DNA of 64,000 bases, taken from positions 4,774,001 to 4,838,000 of the forward strand of contig NZ_CP030840.1 in assembly GCF_003330725.1 (NCBI RefSeq), read 5' to 3'. Below the pieces are notes generated by a model. That model had not been told where the DNA came from. It did no database searches and was given only the letters and a program-made list of their open reading frames with translations. Source of the stretch: Acidisarcina polymorpha. GTDB taxonomy: Bacteria; Acidobacteriota; Terriglobia; Terriglobales; Acidobacteriaceae. Below, piece by piece: positions 38,350 through 46,211 of the stretch (within the stretch, counting starts at the first letter, position 1; each line of letters starts with the position of its first letter). Both the position numbers and the translations under genes were made by a program.

Positions 38350-39015
38350 ATGAAAGTTATCAACGCATTGCCTCTTCAAGACATACTCGACGAGATCACC
38401 GCCAACACTCGGCAATTGGTGCAGCCGGAGCGCCTTGCGATCAGTGAACGCGCGGTGCAAGAGCTGTTGTTGTCCGGGGTCGAATCGAGGATCCTGCCAG
38501 TTGACGCGAAGGCGCCAGCGTTCGAGCTGCAAGATTACACCGGCAAACTCGTCCGCTCCTCTGACTTGCTGGCACTGGGCCCACTAGTTCTAAAGTTCTT
38601 TCGCGGACGCTGGTGCCCTTACTGCGCGACCGAACTGGAAGCATGGCGTGACTTGCAGGGCAAGGTGCGCGAACGAGGAGCGATCTTCGTCGCCATCTCT
38701 CCGCAAACAATCCGTCATAATGACTTCACAGCGGACCAGCATTCCTTGCCATTTCCCGTGCTCTCCGATCCCGGCTGCGCGGTGGCCGCCAGCTTCGGAC
38801 TCGTCTACTCCGTGCCTCCCTACCTGCAGAGACACTACCGTAGCATCCTGGTAAATATTCCGTTTGTGAATGGCGATGACAAATGGATCTTGCCGCTTCC
38901 CGCGACTTACGTGATCGCGCAGAACGGCGTCATCCTCCGCGCCGAAGCATATGCGGACTTCCGCGTCCGCCCCGAACCGCGAACGATACTCGACATGCTG
39001 CCGAATCAGCGCTAG
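38350..39015 (+). CDS. AhpC/TSA-family peroxiredoxin-like protein
   Basis: 221 residues from the ATG at 38350; a GTG four codons earlier is possible. After about 60 helical residues the thioredoxin-like fold begins: LPVDAKAPAFELQDYTGKLV, VLKFFRGRWCPYCATELEAW with a CxxC site, VAISPQTIRHNDF and LPATYVIAQNGVILRAEAY. This is the long peroxiredoxin-like form, probably reducing peroxides with thiol donors in the cytoplasm. It is closely spaced after ffh and may share its transcript. It is the last gene before the island boundary. Confidence 0.85.
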   Translation: MKVINALPLQDILDEITANTRQLVQPERLAISERAVQELLLSGVESRILPVDAKAPAFELQDYTGKLVRSSDLLALGPLVLKFFRGRWCPYCATELEAWRDLQGKVRERGAIFVAISPQTIRHNDFTADQHSLPFPVLSDPGCAVAASFGLVYSVPPYLQRHYRSILVNIPFVNGDDKWILPLPATYVIAQNGVILRAEAYADFRVRPEPRTILDMLPNQR

Positions 39016-39045
39016 AGCGATCACCAGCCTAATGGAATTCAGGCA

Positions 39046-39115
39046 CGATCTCCTCACATCCGCGTAGAACGATCTCCTTATGTCTGCGTAGACGTTCTCC
39101 TTATGTCTGCGTAGA
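39046..39115. repeat. three tandem 23-24 base repeats
   Basis: Three head-to-tail units: 39046-39069, 39070-39092 and 39093-39115. Each has the form CGNTCTCCTNAYNTCNGCGTAGA. Units two and three differ at one base; unit one is more diverged. They lie between the peroxiredoxin-like gene and the tRNA. Confidence 0.85.
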
Positions 39116-39173
39116 TAAGATACCAACGAGCGAAGCTTGATACACCGCCGCGGCGGGTTGGTGTCATGCGGAG

Positions 39174-39202
39174 TTGACCCTCTCTTCAACGCTTGTTAAT
39201 AT
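39174..39202 (+). promoter_or_regulatory. near-consensus sigma-70 promoter of tRNA-fMet
   Basis: TTGACC (39174-39179) and TAATAT (39197-39202) are spaced by 17 bases. The expected start, seven bases past the -10, is about 39209, which coincides with the 5' end of the mature tRNA. Confidence 0.7.
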
Positions 39203-39207
39203 GAAAG

Positions 39208-39284
<77 letters not shown>

Positions 39285-39376
39285 CTTAGCGAAAACGTCA
39301 ACCCGGAATAACCCGGTATAACAGCCCTCGTGAATACTCCGAGGGTTTTCGCACGTCTGTGAGGACCTTTTCATGG
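39285..39376. other. putative attachment site region between tRNA-fMet and integrase
   Basis: Tyrosine recombinases commonly recombine in the 3' half of a tRNA. The tRNA 3' end here lies 92 bases from the integrase stop. The interval contains AACCCGGAATAACCCGGTATAA, in which AACCCGG-TA is directly repeated. No second copy of the tRNA 3' end was found by eye in the window, so the core cannot be delimited. Confidence 0.5.
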
Positions 39377-40672
39377 CTATGCGCTCCTCAGTGCCTTCCT
39401 GACAACTCTTGTGTTAGCTTCGCGCTTTGCTTCCATCAGCGCGTTGCCGTACACATTCATTGTGGTCGAGATTTGGGCGTGCCGCATGAGCTTCTGCTGC
39501 ACTCCCATTGGTGCCCCGGTGTCGTCCAGCCATGACCGATAGGTGTGGCGGAATGTATGCCATCCGACACTCCCGTACTTCCCAGCTGCCTCCCAGCGCT
39601 CATCATGCAAGGGCAAACGACCGCCGTTCGGAACCGCGCCTTCCTGCCGGCACCAAACGCCCATCCCAGCCCCGCACGTGGGGCACGCAACCAAACAGCA
39701 TCCGGCAGGACGGATATAGTCCTGCTGCGCCGGAGCTGTGTGGTAATGACGCCCTGTGACGTGGCTTGGGAACATCAACTCCAACCCGGTAAACCGGGTT
39801 GGATCGGCGGATTTCCGCTTCCATTCAAGAAGAGCGGTTGCGAAATCAGGGTCTAGCGGAAGCTCGTCTTCCGAATACTCGGTCTTCACAGCCTTGATGC
39901 GACCGTGAACGACCGCTCGGACGATCCTCATGCTGAGGTTCTCGAAGTCGATGTCATCCCATTCGAGGGCCAGAACCTCTTCAGCTCTGAGACCGGTACA
40001 CTGAGCCACCACGACCATCGTCCGGTAAGGCTCAGGCAGCAGCGAGAGGATGAGGTAATACTGGTCAACGGTGAGGACAACGGGCTTCTTGCGGCGCTTG
40101 CTGATGCCCTTGACTTCCACCAATTCCATTGGATTCCGCTGCCAGTCAACCATCTCCCACAGCATGGCTTTCTCGTACAAACGGTGCATGATCGCCTTGA
40201 GGTGGCCTTTGGTTTTCGGCGCGGCATCCAAGTTCCTCAGCCATTCCTGGATGCTCAACGGCTTCATCCGAGTGATGCGGGTGGTTCCCCACTTCGCACG
40301 CACACGCTTGATGACGCTGAGGTAAGAAATGACTGTTGAGTAGCTGAGTTCGCCGTCCGCATCCGAACGATCCCCCGGCCGCCGCTTCTTGATTTCGAGC
40401 ATGCGCTCTTCGTCGATAAAGCGGTCCAGGACAGCGGAGAACGTCGGTTCTAAAACGGCTAGCGTTGGGTTTTCAGCGTTGAGTTTTAGCACGAAAGCCT
40501 CCACATGCCGCTCGACCGCGACCTGCGTTGGAAACTGTTCTGTGCTCAGATACATCGACTTTTCCTTGCCGGTCGTGGGGTCTTTGTAGCGGTACTCCCA
40601 CGCCGTCTTGTTGTTGGCCCTCGGCACTCGCCGAAGGTATCCACGTTGAAAGCGTTGCCGTGTGAACTTCAA
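39377..40672 (-). CDS. tyrosine recombinase/integrase with inserted zinc-finger-like motif
   Basis: 431 residues from a TTG at 40672, which overlaps the stop of the upstream HTH gene and has AGGAG nine bases away; a longer in-frame opening is not protein-like. An SAM-like core-binding domain (SYLSVIKRVRAKWGTTRITR) precedes the catalytic domain. Catalytic residues: Arg in CTGLRAEEVLALEWDDI, HxxR in GWHTFRHTYRSWLDD, and Tyr in HAQISTTMNVYGNAL. Between the first Arg and HxxR lies an unusual block, CPTCGAGMGVWCRQEG followed by GGRLPLHDERW, that looks like a small zinc-binding module. Being next to tRNA-fMet, it is the likely integrase of a genomic island. Confidence 0.93.
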   Translation of the reverse strand: MKFTRQRFQRGYLRRVPRANNKTAWEYRYKDPTTGKEKSMYLSTEQFPTQVAVERHVEAFVLKLNAENPTLAVLEPTFSAVLDRFIDEERMLEIKKRRPGDRSDADGELSYSTVISYLSVIKRVRAKWGTTRITRMKPLSIQEWLRNLDAAPKTKGHLKAIMHRLYEKAMLWEMVDWQRNPMELVEVKGISKRRKKPVVLTVDQYYLILSLLPEPYRTMVVVAQCTGLRAEEVLALEWDDIDFENLSMRIVRAVVHGRIKAVKTEYSEDELPLDPDFATALLEWKRKSADPTRFTGLELMFPSHVTGRHYHTAPAQQDYIRPAGCCLVACPTCGAGMGVWCRQEGAVPNGGRLPLHDERWEAAGKYGSVGWHTFRHTYRSWLDDTGAPMGVQQKLMRHAQISTTMNVYGNALMEAKREANTRVVRKALRSA

Positions 40673-40929
40673 GGATGTTGCTCCTGTCCAGTCAGCGCGG
40701 CGTGATCGGTTGTATTCGAGTTTATTCCATGCTCCAGCCAGGAATTGAGCGAACTCAGGCGGAAACGCCAGCGTTTTCCTACTTTGAAGGCCGGAACTTC
40801 TCTGTGCCGCGCTTTGATTTCTAGGGTCTTCCAGTGCATTCCCAGAATCACTGCCGCCTCTTGGAGATCCAAAAGAGGTTCGAAGGCAGAACGGTACGTT
40901 TGGGGGGCTGCTTTCGGAGTGGACAACAT
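40669..40929 (-). CDS. excisionase-like helix-turn-helix protein
   Basis: 86 residues. The sequence LLDLQEAAVILGMHWKTLEI, followed by REVPAFKVGKRWRFRLSSLN and SWLEHG, is the MerR-like winged helix of AlpA/excisionase-type HTH proteins. These bind arm sites and steer recombination direction or control integrase expression. Its stop overlaps the integrase TTG start by four bases, so the two are translationally coupled. The downstream reach into GINSNTTDHAAL is unstructured. Confidence 0.85.
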   Translation of the reverse strand: MLSTPKAAPQTYRSAFEPLLDLQEAAVILGMHWKTLEIKARHREVPAFKVGKRWRFRLSSLNSWLEHGINSNTTDHAALTGQEQHP

Positions 40930-41203
40930 GATCTACCTCGCAACTCGGCAGGGCTCCCTTGCGCTCGCGCCGATTACATTCACGATTGCGTGACGGTAGG
41001 CTTGTGTCCAATTCACAATTGGATACCAGTTATTCACAAAAAGAATAAGAGTGGTGAACAACCCGGCATCCCGAACGGCATCACGCGATGTCCAATCACC
41101 AACGGCACCTTGCGGACGACGCTCGTCTGACTTGAGGCGGCCCCGGCCCCGAAGTCCAGTCGCGTCCTAACCGCTCTACGTTGAGCAGTATGGAGGGCGG
41201 CGT

Positions 41204-42151
41204 ATGACGCACAACGAAACGAAGTTCATGGACTCGGCCATAGCGCTAGCCGAAACGCTGCATTTCACAAAGGCAGCAAAGAGACTGCGAATCAGCCAGC
41301 CGCAGTTGACCAAGAACATACAGGAATTGGAAGATATGCTCGGGTTCAGGATTTTTGACCGAGATCGGAAGACTGTTGCTCTCAACGACGCGGGACGGGC
41401 CTACGTTGAAAAGTCTAAGCTCTCCATCATGTACGCAGAGAGGGCCTTCCAGGCAGCCCGTGACGCAATGCGGGACGCAGATACCGTTTTATTTGTTGGG
41501 CGGTCTCCATATACAGATCCGTTCTTGGTGTCTACACTGCAATCGGTCCAGCTTCCGCTCTACTCCCGCCTGAAGCTAGAACTCACCAGTCAGTTCTCTT
41601 TTATGCTTATTGACGAGGTCCTCGACGGCTCTCTCGACTTGGCAATCGCAACCCAGCCTCCAGAATCGTCCCTGCTCACGACAGTTAAGATTGCTGAATC
41701 GCCGTTCTACATCGCAATGTCAAAGGACGACAAGCTGGCGGCCTTCCCCTCCGTCACGCTTGAATCCCTTTCGGACCATTGCTGGATCTTGTTCGAGCGG
41801 AGATTGCACCCACCGGTTTATGACGAAATAACGCACCTTGCGAAGCTGAAAGGCGCACTCCCAAAGAAGATTCGGCACATTACAGCACCGGAGGAGGCTT
41901 TCCCTTTCTTGGCCGATGGAGAATGTGTCGCATTTGTCGTAAAGGCCGGCGCCCTGCTGTTGTCACGAAACGGCGTGACAGTTCGACCTCTCTCGGCACC
42001 GGAGCTAACCCTCAGAACGTATCTAGTTTCTCGCGAAGACAATGAATCGAAGCTCCTAAGCGAGTTCGTTCGCGCCTTCATGCGTAGGCTTTCCGTGCCG
42101 AAGAAGGATGTGCAACGCTCATTGCCGCTAGGGGTGAGACGCTCCGCGTAG
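41204..42151 (+). CDS. LysR-family transcriptional regulator
   Basis: 315 residues with GGAGG seven bases upstream. The N-terminal winged helix reads MDSAIALAETLHFTKAAKRL and RISQPQLTKNIQELEDMLGF, followed by the linker helix and a periplasmic-binding-like effector domain (LFVGRSPYTDPFLVSTL, EVLDGSLDLAIATQP, FPFLADGECVAFVVKAGA). It probably senses a small organic acid or aromatic compound. It is the first intact gene past the integrase and, in the same direction as the PaoABC operon 750 bases on, is the best candidate for its regulator. Confidence 0.9.
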   Translation: MTHNETKFMDSAIALAETLHFTKAAKRLRISQPQLTKNIQELEDMLGFRIFDRDRKTVALNDAGRAYVEKSKLSIMYAERAFQAARDAMRDADTVLFVGRSPYTDPFLVSTLQSVQLPLYSRLKLELTSQFSFMLIDEVLDGSLDLAIATQPPESSLLTTVKIAESPFYIAMSKDDKLAAFPSVTLESLSDHCWILFERRLHPPVYDEITHLAKLKGALPKKIRHITAPEEAFPFLADGECVAFVVKAGALLLSRNGVTVRPLSAPELTLRTYLVSREDNESKLLSEFVRAFMRRLSVPKKDVQRSLPLGVRRSA

Positions 42152-42162
42152 CGCTAAGGCTA

Positions 42163-42366
42163 TTATCCTTCGCCGGCTTCATCAATCTCGGCTATCTCAA
42201 TCTCTATAGGTCCAGACCAATGGCAGCGCGGACACTCGACGATTCCGGTAGTGACCGTTCTGAGATCAATCTCAGAAAGATTGGTAATGCAGGCGCACCT
42301 CGGACAGATGTGAACGCTCTCCCAGTGCTTCTTATCAATCTGCCCGTCGTTCGATGTATTAGTCAT
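42163..42366 (-). CDS. small zinc-ribbon protein
   Basis: 67 residues. Two CxxC pairs, HICPRCACITNL and GIVECPRCHWSGP, are separated by 26 residues and should bind one zinc. The C-terminus is acidic. No catalytic domain is present. It is convergent with the LysR gene, ending 11 bases after it. Family not recognised; probably a nucleic-acid or protein adaptor of the island. Confidence 0.65.
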   Translation of the reverse strand: MTNTSNDGQIDKKHWESVHICPRCACITNLSEIDLRTVTTGIVECPRCHWSGPIEIEIAEIDEAGEG

Positions 42367-42909
42367 AGGATTCTGAACTCTTCAACGCGAGCGGTTTGCA
42401 GACCTGTGTATCCCATCTCGGCGTTGGTGGCCCAGTCTTATAGGTCCGCCTTCAGTGGTTAGAGGATGTGATCTGGAGGGGAGAAGATCCACACCTATCG
42501 GACGCGGCGCATCAAGCATGGGCACCCAGCGCGCGTAACAGCTTATGTGTGAGATGCCACGGAATACCTTATTCCGAGCCCAAAGCTGCTGAATAGAGAT
42601 CCTGAGCTTGCGATAAGCAATGTTCCGCTACTCAGAACGCGTGATCAACCGTTAGATGTTCTGTGAGGCCGTACTCGGGATTGGAAAACGCAGTTTTGGG
42701 ATGAAAACAAAGCAAACTCGGGATACGTAACAATAAATAGTCCGCATCAGAACCTTTTATTGGTCGAGCCAGACGAAGAGGATGCCTCTAAATTTGCCGA
42801 CGATAGTAACGGGGTTGCTCTCTAACATATGTGAGGCTTCCTTCCTTTGCAGCCGTTTTCAATAGTTAAGGCGCGGGCTTGTTTGATTTCATCGCCTACT
42901 GGAGGGGCC
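42367..42909. other. A+T-richer intergenic region upstream of the PaoABC operon
   Basis: 543 bases without a convincing gene. The base composition looks richer in A and T than the flanks, most clearly at 42,690-42,790. It must carry the promoter of the five-gene operon. I saw no complete tRNA, strong terminator or recognisable gene fragment. Confidence 0.5.
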
Positions 42910-43998
42910 ATGATGCGAGGCACAGATACCATTCCGATGGTCGCACCGCCACCGGGCAAGTCAATCGTCGAGGCCGCCGGCCAGGCAGTTTGGGAGACAA
43001 GACAGCCGAGAACCTCACGTCGCGGAGAATTTTGGCTCCCAGGCGATCGAGTGACAATCAAAGGCAAGACCTACCAACGTGGGCCTATGTTTGTGGCATG
43101 GGAAGCTCCCGCATCCGTAAGTCAGCCTTATCCGATCGTGCTGATACACGGTGGAGCTTTACAGGGAACAGAATGGCTAGACACCCCAGACGGTCGCCCA
43201 GGCTGGGCGCAACGGTTGGTGGAAGCAGGCTACGCTGTCTTCGTTGTGGACCGTGTGGGTCACGGACGCTCGCCCTACAACCCTGACCTGCTTGGACCCA
43301 TGAGTCCGCAGTTTCCCTACGAAGAAGGTGAAGAGGTCTTCTTCTCTGCCAAGGTGAAAGAAGAGCACACGCAGTGGCCCTTCGATCCGCATGACGCTGC
43401 CGCGCTGGATGCTTACATTGCCCCGTTTGGCCCGCTGCCCGCCGACATCGCCTCCTGGCAAGCGATGGATGCTGACCGGTTAGCCGATTTGCTGGATCGC
43501 ATCGGACCATCCATCCTGATGACACACTCAGCCTCGGGTTCTGATGGGTGGCTTACTGCCGACCGACGTTCGGATTTGGTCGTCGCGATCGTTGCAGTAG
43601 AGCCGATGGGACCGGCATTTGCAGACACACCTAACATTGGGGCGCTTTCGTGGGGACTCACATCAGCACCGATAACCTATGAACCGCGACGAAGCAGCCC
43701 TGAGGAAGTCCGAGCGGCAGACCCATCCTCATTGCGGATTCCTGCGCTCGTTGGCAAACCGGTCGCTGTTGTCAGTGGTGAAGTCTCAGTGCAATCGAAA
43801 TACGCACCGGAGATCGTCAAGTTTCTGTGTAACGCGGGTGCCTCAGCTGAACTCATCCATCTTCCGGACCACAATATCCACGGGAACGGGCATGGACTCA
43901 TTTACGAGAAGAATTCAGATGAAGCACTTCGGCCAGTCTTGAGTTGGCTACAGCAGCATGTTGCTGGGTCCCCTTCCGAAGACAAGGAGAAGCGATGA
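42910..43998 (+). CDS. alpha/beta hydrolase
   Basis: 362 residues from the ATG at 42910, with GGAGG at 42901-42905. The fold blocks are YPIVLIHGGALQGTEWLDTP (oxyanion region), GYAVFVVDRVGHGRSPYN, the nucleophile elbow ILMTHSASGSDGWLTAD with serine in a variant HSASG elbow, and LIHLPDHNIHGNGHGLIYEK with the catalytic histidine. A lid of about 70 residues (roughly 125-195) covers the site. The protein has no signal. It hydrolyses an ester, lactone or similar bond of unknown identity. It is the first gene of a coupled operon; its stop overlaps the next start (ATGA). Confidence 0.87.
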   Translation: MMRGTDTIPMVAPPPGKSIVEAAGQAVWETRQPRTSRRGEFWLPGDRVTIKGKTYQRGPMFVAWEAPASVSQPYPIVLIHGGALQGTEWLDTPDGRPGWAQRLVEAGYAVFVVDRVGHGRSPYNPDLLGPMSPQFPYEEGEEVFFSAKVKEEHTQWPFDPHDAAALDAYIAPFGPLPADIASWQAMDADRLADLLDRIGPSILMTHSASGSDGWLTADRRSDLVVAIVAVEPMGPAFADTPNIGALSWGLTSAPITYEPRRSSPEEVRAADPSSLRIPALVGKPVAVVSGEVSVQSKYAPEIVKFLCNAGASAELIHLPDHNIHGNGHGLIYEKNSDEALRPVLSWLQQHVAGSPSEDKEKR

Positions 43999-44573
43999 GA
44001 CTGAACCCGATTCCGCCGGTCGAATTTAGCCCGGAACAGCGCGCGTTATTCGAGCAAATCCAAGACATCACCCAAGGCAGGGACCGCGGATTCACGATGG
44101 CGCGTGAGGATGGCGCGATGCTGGGACCTTACAACGCCATGCTGCACTTCCCAATGTATGGAAGCCCGGTGTGGGCAGTAAATACTGCGCTTAGTAAGCA
44201 CACCACACTCCCAAAAGCAGTTCACGAGATTGCCATTCTCGTAACGGGCTCGCGGTTCAGTGCCCGATATGAAATCTACGCTCATGAATTCACAGCGGCT
44301 AAAGCTGGACTGTCGCTCTCGCAAGTTTCGGCATTAGCGGCCGGGTCTCGCCCCGCGACTCTTTCTGAGGAAGAGGGGATAGCATTTGACGTGGCGATTG
44401 CCCTCTCTCGCGGCGCACAGCTTCCCGAGTCCACATACCAGGCTGCCTCGACGGCCTTTGGCAAGGACGGTACTGCTGAACTCATCTACCTCGTGGGTTT
44501 CTACTGCATGATCTCGGTGTTGCTGAATGGCTTTGATGTTCCTGTGCCGGGGCGTGACAGCGACGGCCAGTGA
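43995..44573 (+). CDS. carboxymuconolactone decarboxylase-like (CMD) protein
   Basis: 192 residues from the ATG at 43995, which overlaps the hydrolase stop by four bases and has AAGGAGA upstream. The all-helical CMD fold shows TTLPKAVHEIAILVTGSRFS, ARYEIYAHEFTAAKAGLS and AELIYLVGFYCMISVLLNGF. The AhpD-type CxxC pair is replaced by YEIYAH, so it is not a peroxidase; it belongs with the decarboxylase-like, non-redox branch. Together with the hydrolase it suggests processing of a lactone or keto acid. Twelve bases separate it from the 2Fe-2S subunit. Confidence 0.85.
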   Translation: MRLNPIPPVEFSPEQRALFEQIQDITQGRDRGFTMAREDGAMLGPYNAMLHFPMYGSPVWAVNTALSKHTTLPKAVHEIAILVTGSRFSARYEIYAHEFTAAKAGLSLSQVSALAAGSRPATLSEEEGIAFDVAIALSRGAQLPESTYQAASTAFGKDGTAELIYLVGFYCMISVLLNGFDVPVPGRDSDGQ

Positions 44574-44585
44574 AGGGAGTAGTCA

Positions 44586-45200
44586 ATGTCAGAATTCGAG
44601 ATAAACCGCCGAGAGCTACTGGCCGGACTTCTCTCCGTTGGGAGCGCTATGATCGTGCCTTCAGGTCGAGCAATACCACCTTTGCCGGATGACGCTGAGC
44701 GTCCTGCGAAAGTTACCGAGCAAGGAATTGGCAACGTGGATTTGACGCTTGAGATCAACGGCGAACAGCACCGAGTCAATCAGCTTGCGGTGAACACGAC
44801 TCTGCTGGACTGTCTGCGCGATCACTTACACCTTACAGGAAGTAAAAAGGGCTGCGGCTTGGGCCACTGCGGCGCGTGTACGGTTACTGTCGACGGCAGA
44901 CGGATCACGTCATGTCTTGCACTCGCAGTCATGCAACAAGGAAAGCAGATCACTACGATTGAAGGACTCGCACATGGAGACGAACTGCATCCAGTCCAAG
45001 CGGCCTTTGTAAAGCAAGACGGTTTTCAATGTGGCTATTGCACACCCGGACAGATCATGAGCGCAGTTGCCTGTATCCAGGAAGGCCACACCAGCAGCGA
45101 CGATGAGATTCGTGAATGGATGAGTGGAAACATCTGCCGGTGCGGTGCGTACCCGAACATCGTCGCAGCCGTGCGCGAAGTGGCTCAGAGGAGCGCTTAG
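44586..45200 (+). CDS. paoA: aldehyde oxidoreductase [2Fe-2S] subunit (PaoA-like), Tat-exported
   Basis: 204 residues. A twin-arginine signal begins the protein (INRRELLAGLLSVGSAMIVP). The plant-ferredoxin cluster ligands are CGLGHCGACTV with a further cysteine at ITSCLAL, and the second cluster is bound by QCGYCTPGQ and NICRCGAY. This is the small iron-sulfur subunit of the xanthine-oxidase family, and the Tat signal matches E. coli PaoA (YagT), which brings the folded trimer to the periplasm. The other two subunits follow directly. Confidence 0.92.
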   Translation: MSEFEINRRELLAGLLSVGSAMIVPSGRAIPPLPDDAERPAKVTEQGIGNVDLTLEINGEQHRVNQLAVNTTLLDCLRDHLHLTGSKKGCGLGHCGACTVTVDGRRITSCLALAVMQQGKQITTIEGLAHGDELHPVQAAFVKQDGFQCGYCTPGQIMSAVACIQEGHTSSDDEIREWMSGNICRCGAYPNIVAAVREVAQRSA

Positions 45201-46211
45201 ATGGTTCCCTTTACCTTCGCGCGGTCAAGCAGTGTCGCTTCTGCTGTGCAAACGGGCGCACTCCATGTTTCCAGTCAGTCTGAGGAACCCGGTACTGCAT
45301 TCTTTGCTGGAGGGACCGACATGGTCCAACTCATGCGGGAACAGGTTCTCAACCCGCGCCATGTCGTGGATGTTACCGCACTACCCGCCATTAGTGACAT
45401 CGTTGCAGGACCTGCAGGCGCCACGCTTGGCGCCCTTGTCCGCATGAGTGATGCGGCGGAACATCCAGGCGTCCGCGAGCATTATCCTGTAATTGCAGAG
45501 GCCCTCCTCGCCAGCGCGTCGCCCCAAGTGAGGAACTTGGCGACCTTAGGCGGCAACCTGCTCCAGCGAACGCGCTGCGGCTACTTCCGGGATGTAGCGT
45601 CGCCCTGCAATAAGCGCCAGCCCGGCAGCGGTTGCCCCGCAATCAACGGGCAAAACCGATTACATGCCGTCCTTGGTACAAGCGAGCATTGCATTGCGAC
45701 ATATGCCGGGGACTTGGCCAATGCACTCCTAGTTCTTGATGCGAAGATACGCATCGCAGGCTCACGCGGTGAGCGCCAGATTGCCCTGCGAGACCTGCAC
45801 AAGCAGCCGCACGATACGCCTCATGTCGAGACGCAACTAGCGCCAGGGGAACTCATCCTCGCGATAGAAATTCCTTCGAGCGCCGCTGCTCGCAAATCGC
45901 ATTACTTGAAAGTCCGTGATCGAGCAACCTTCGAGTGGTCTATCGCCTCCGTGGCGGTTGCACTCGATCTTGACTCTTTCGGCGCAGTGCGCGATGTGCG
46001 ACTCGCTGTAGGCGGCGTAGCGACAACACCGTGGAGACTTCCTGAGGTCGAGAAAGCCCTCCATGGTCACGTGCTCGACTCCGGGTTATGCCGACATGCA
46101 GCGGAACTTGCCACACGAAACGCCGTGTCCCACGGGCAGAACGTCTACAAGATCAAATTGATCCAGCGAGCGATCGTTCGCGCGTTGGAAGAAACAGGCG
46201 GTCTTGCATGA
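45201..46211 (+). CDS. paoB: aldehyde oxidoreductase FAD/[4Fe-4S] subunit (PaoB-like)
   Basis: 336 residues, starting on the base after the previous stop, with AGGAG upstream. The FAD-binding PCMH/VAO fold shows FFAGGTDMVQLMREQVLNPR, QVRNLATLGGNLLQRTRCGY and KVRDRATFEWSIASVAVAL. The loop RCGYFRDVASPCNKRQPGSG carries three cysteines, followed by CPA, placing it with the PaoB group that binds an extra [4Fe-4S] cluster. It transfers electrons from the iron-sulfur subunit to a quinone or other acceptor. Its stop overlaps the next start. Confidence 0.92.
   Translation: MVPFTFARSSSVASAVQTGALHVSSQSEEPGTAFFAGGTDMVQLMREQVLNPRHVVDVTALPAISDIVAGPAGATLGALVRMSDAAEHPGVREHYPVIAEALLASASPQVRNLATLGGNLLQRTRCGYFRDVASPCNKRQPGSGCPAINGQNRLHAVLGTSEHCIATYAGDLANALLVLDAKIRIAGSRGERQIALRDLHKQPHDTPHVETQLAPGELILAIEIPSSAAARKSHYLKVRDRATFEWSIASVAVALDLDSFGAVRDVRLAVGGVATTPWRLPEVEKALHGHVLDSGLCRHAAELATRNAVSHGQNVYKIKLIQRAIVRALEETGGLA

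Noticed and set aside
39000-39120. CRISPR array
   Set aside because: Only three contiguous tandem units without spacers; this is a simple direct repeat. No cas genes occur.
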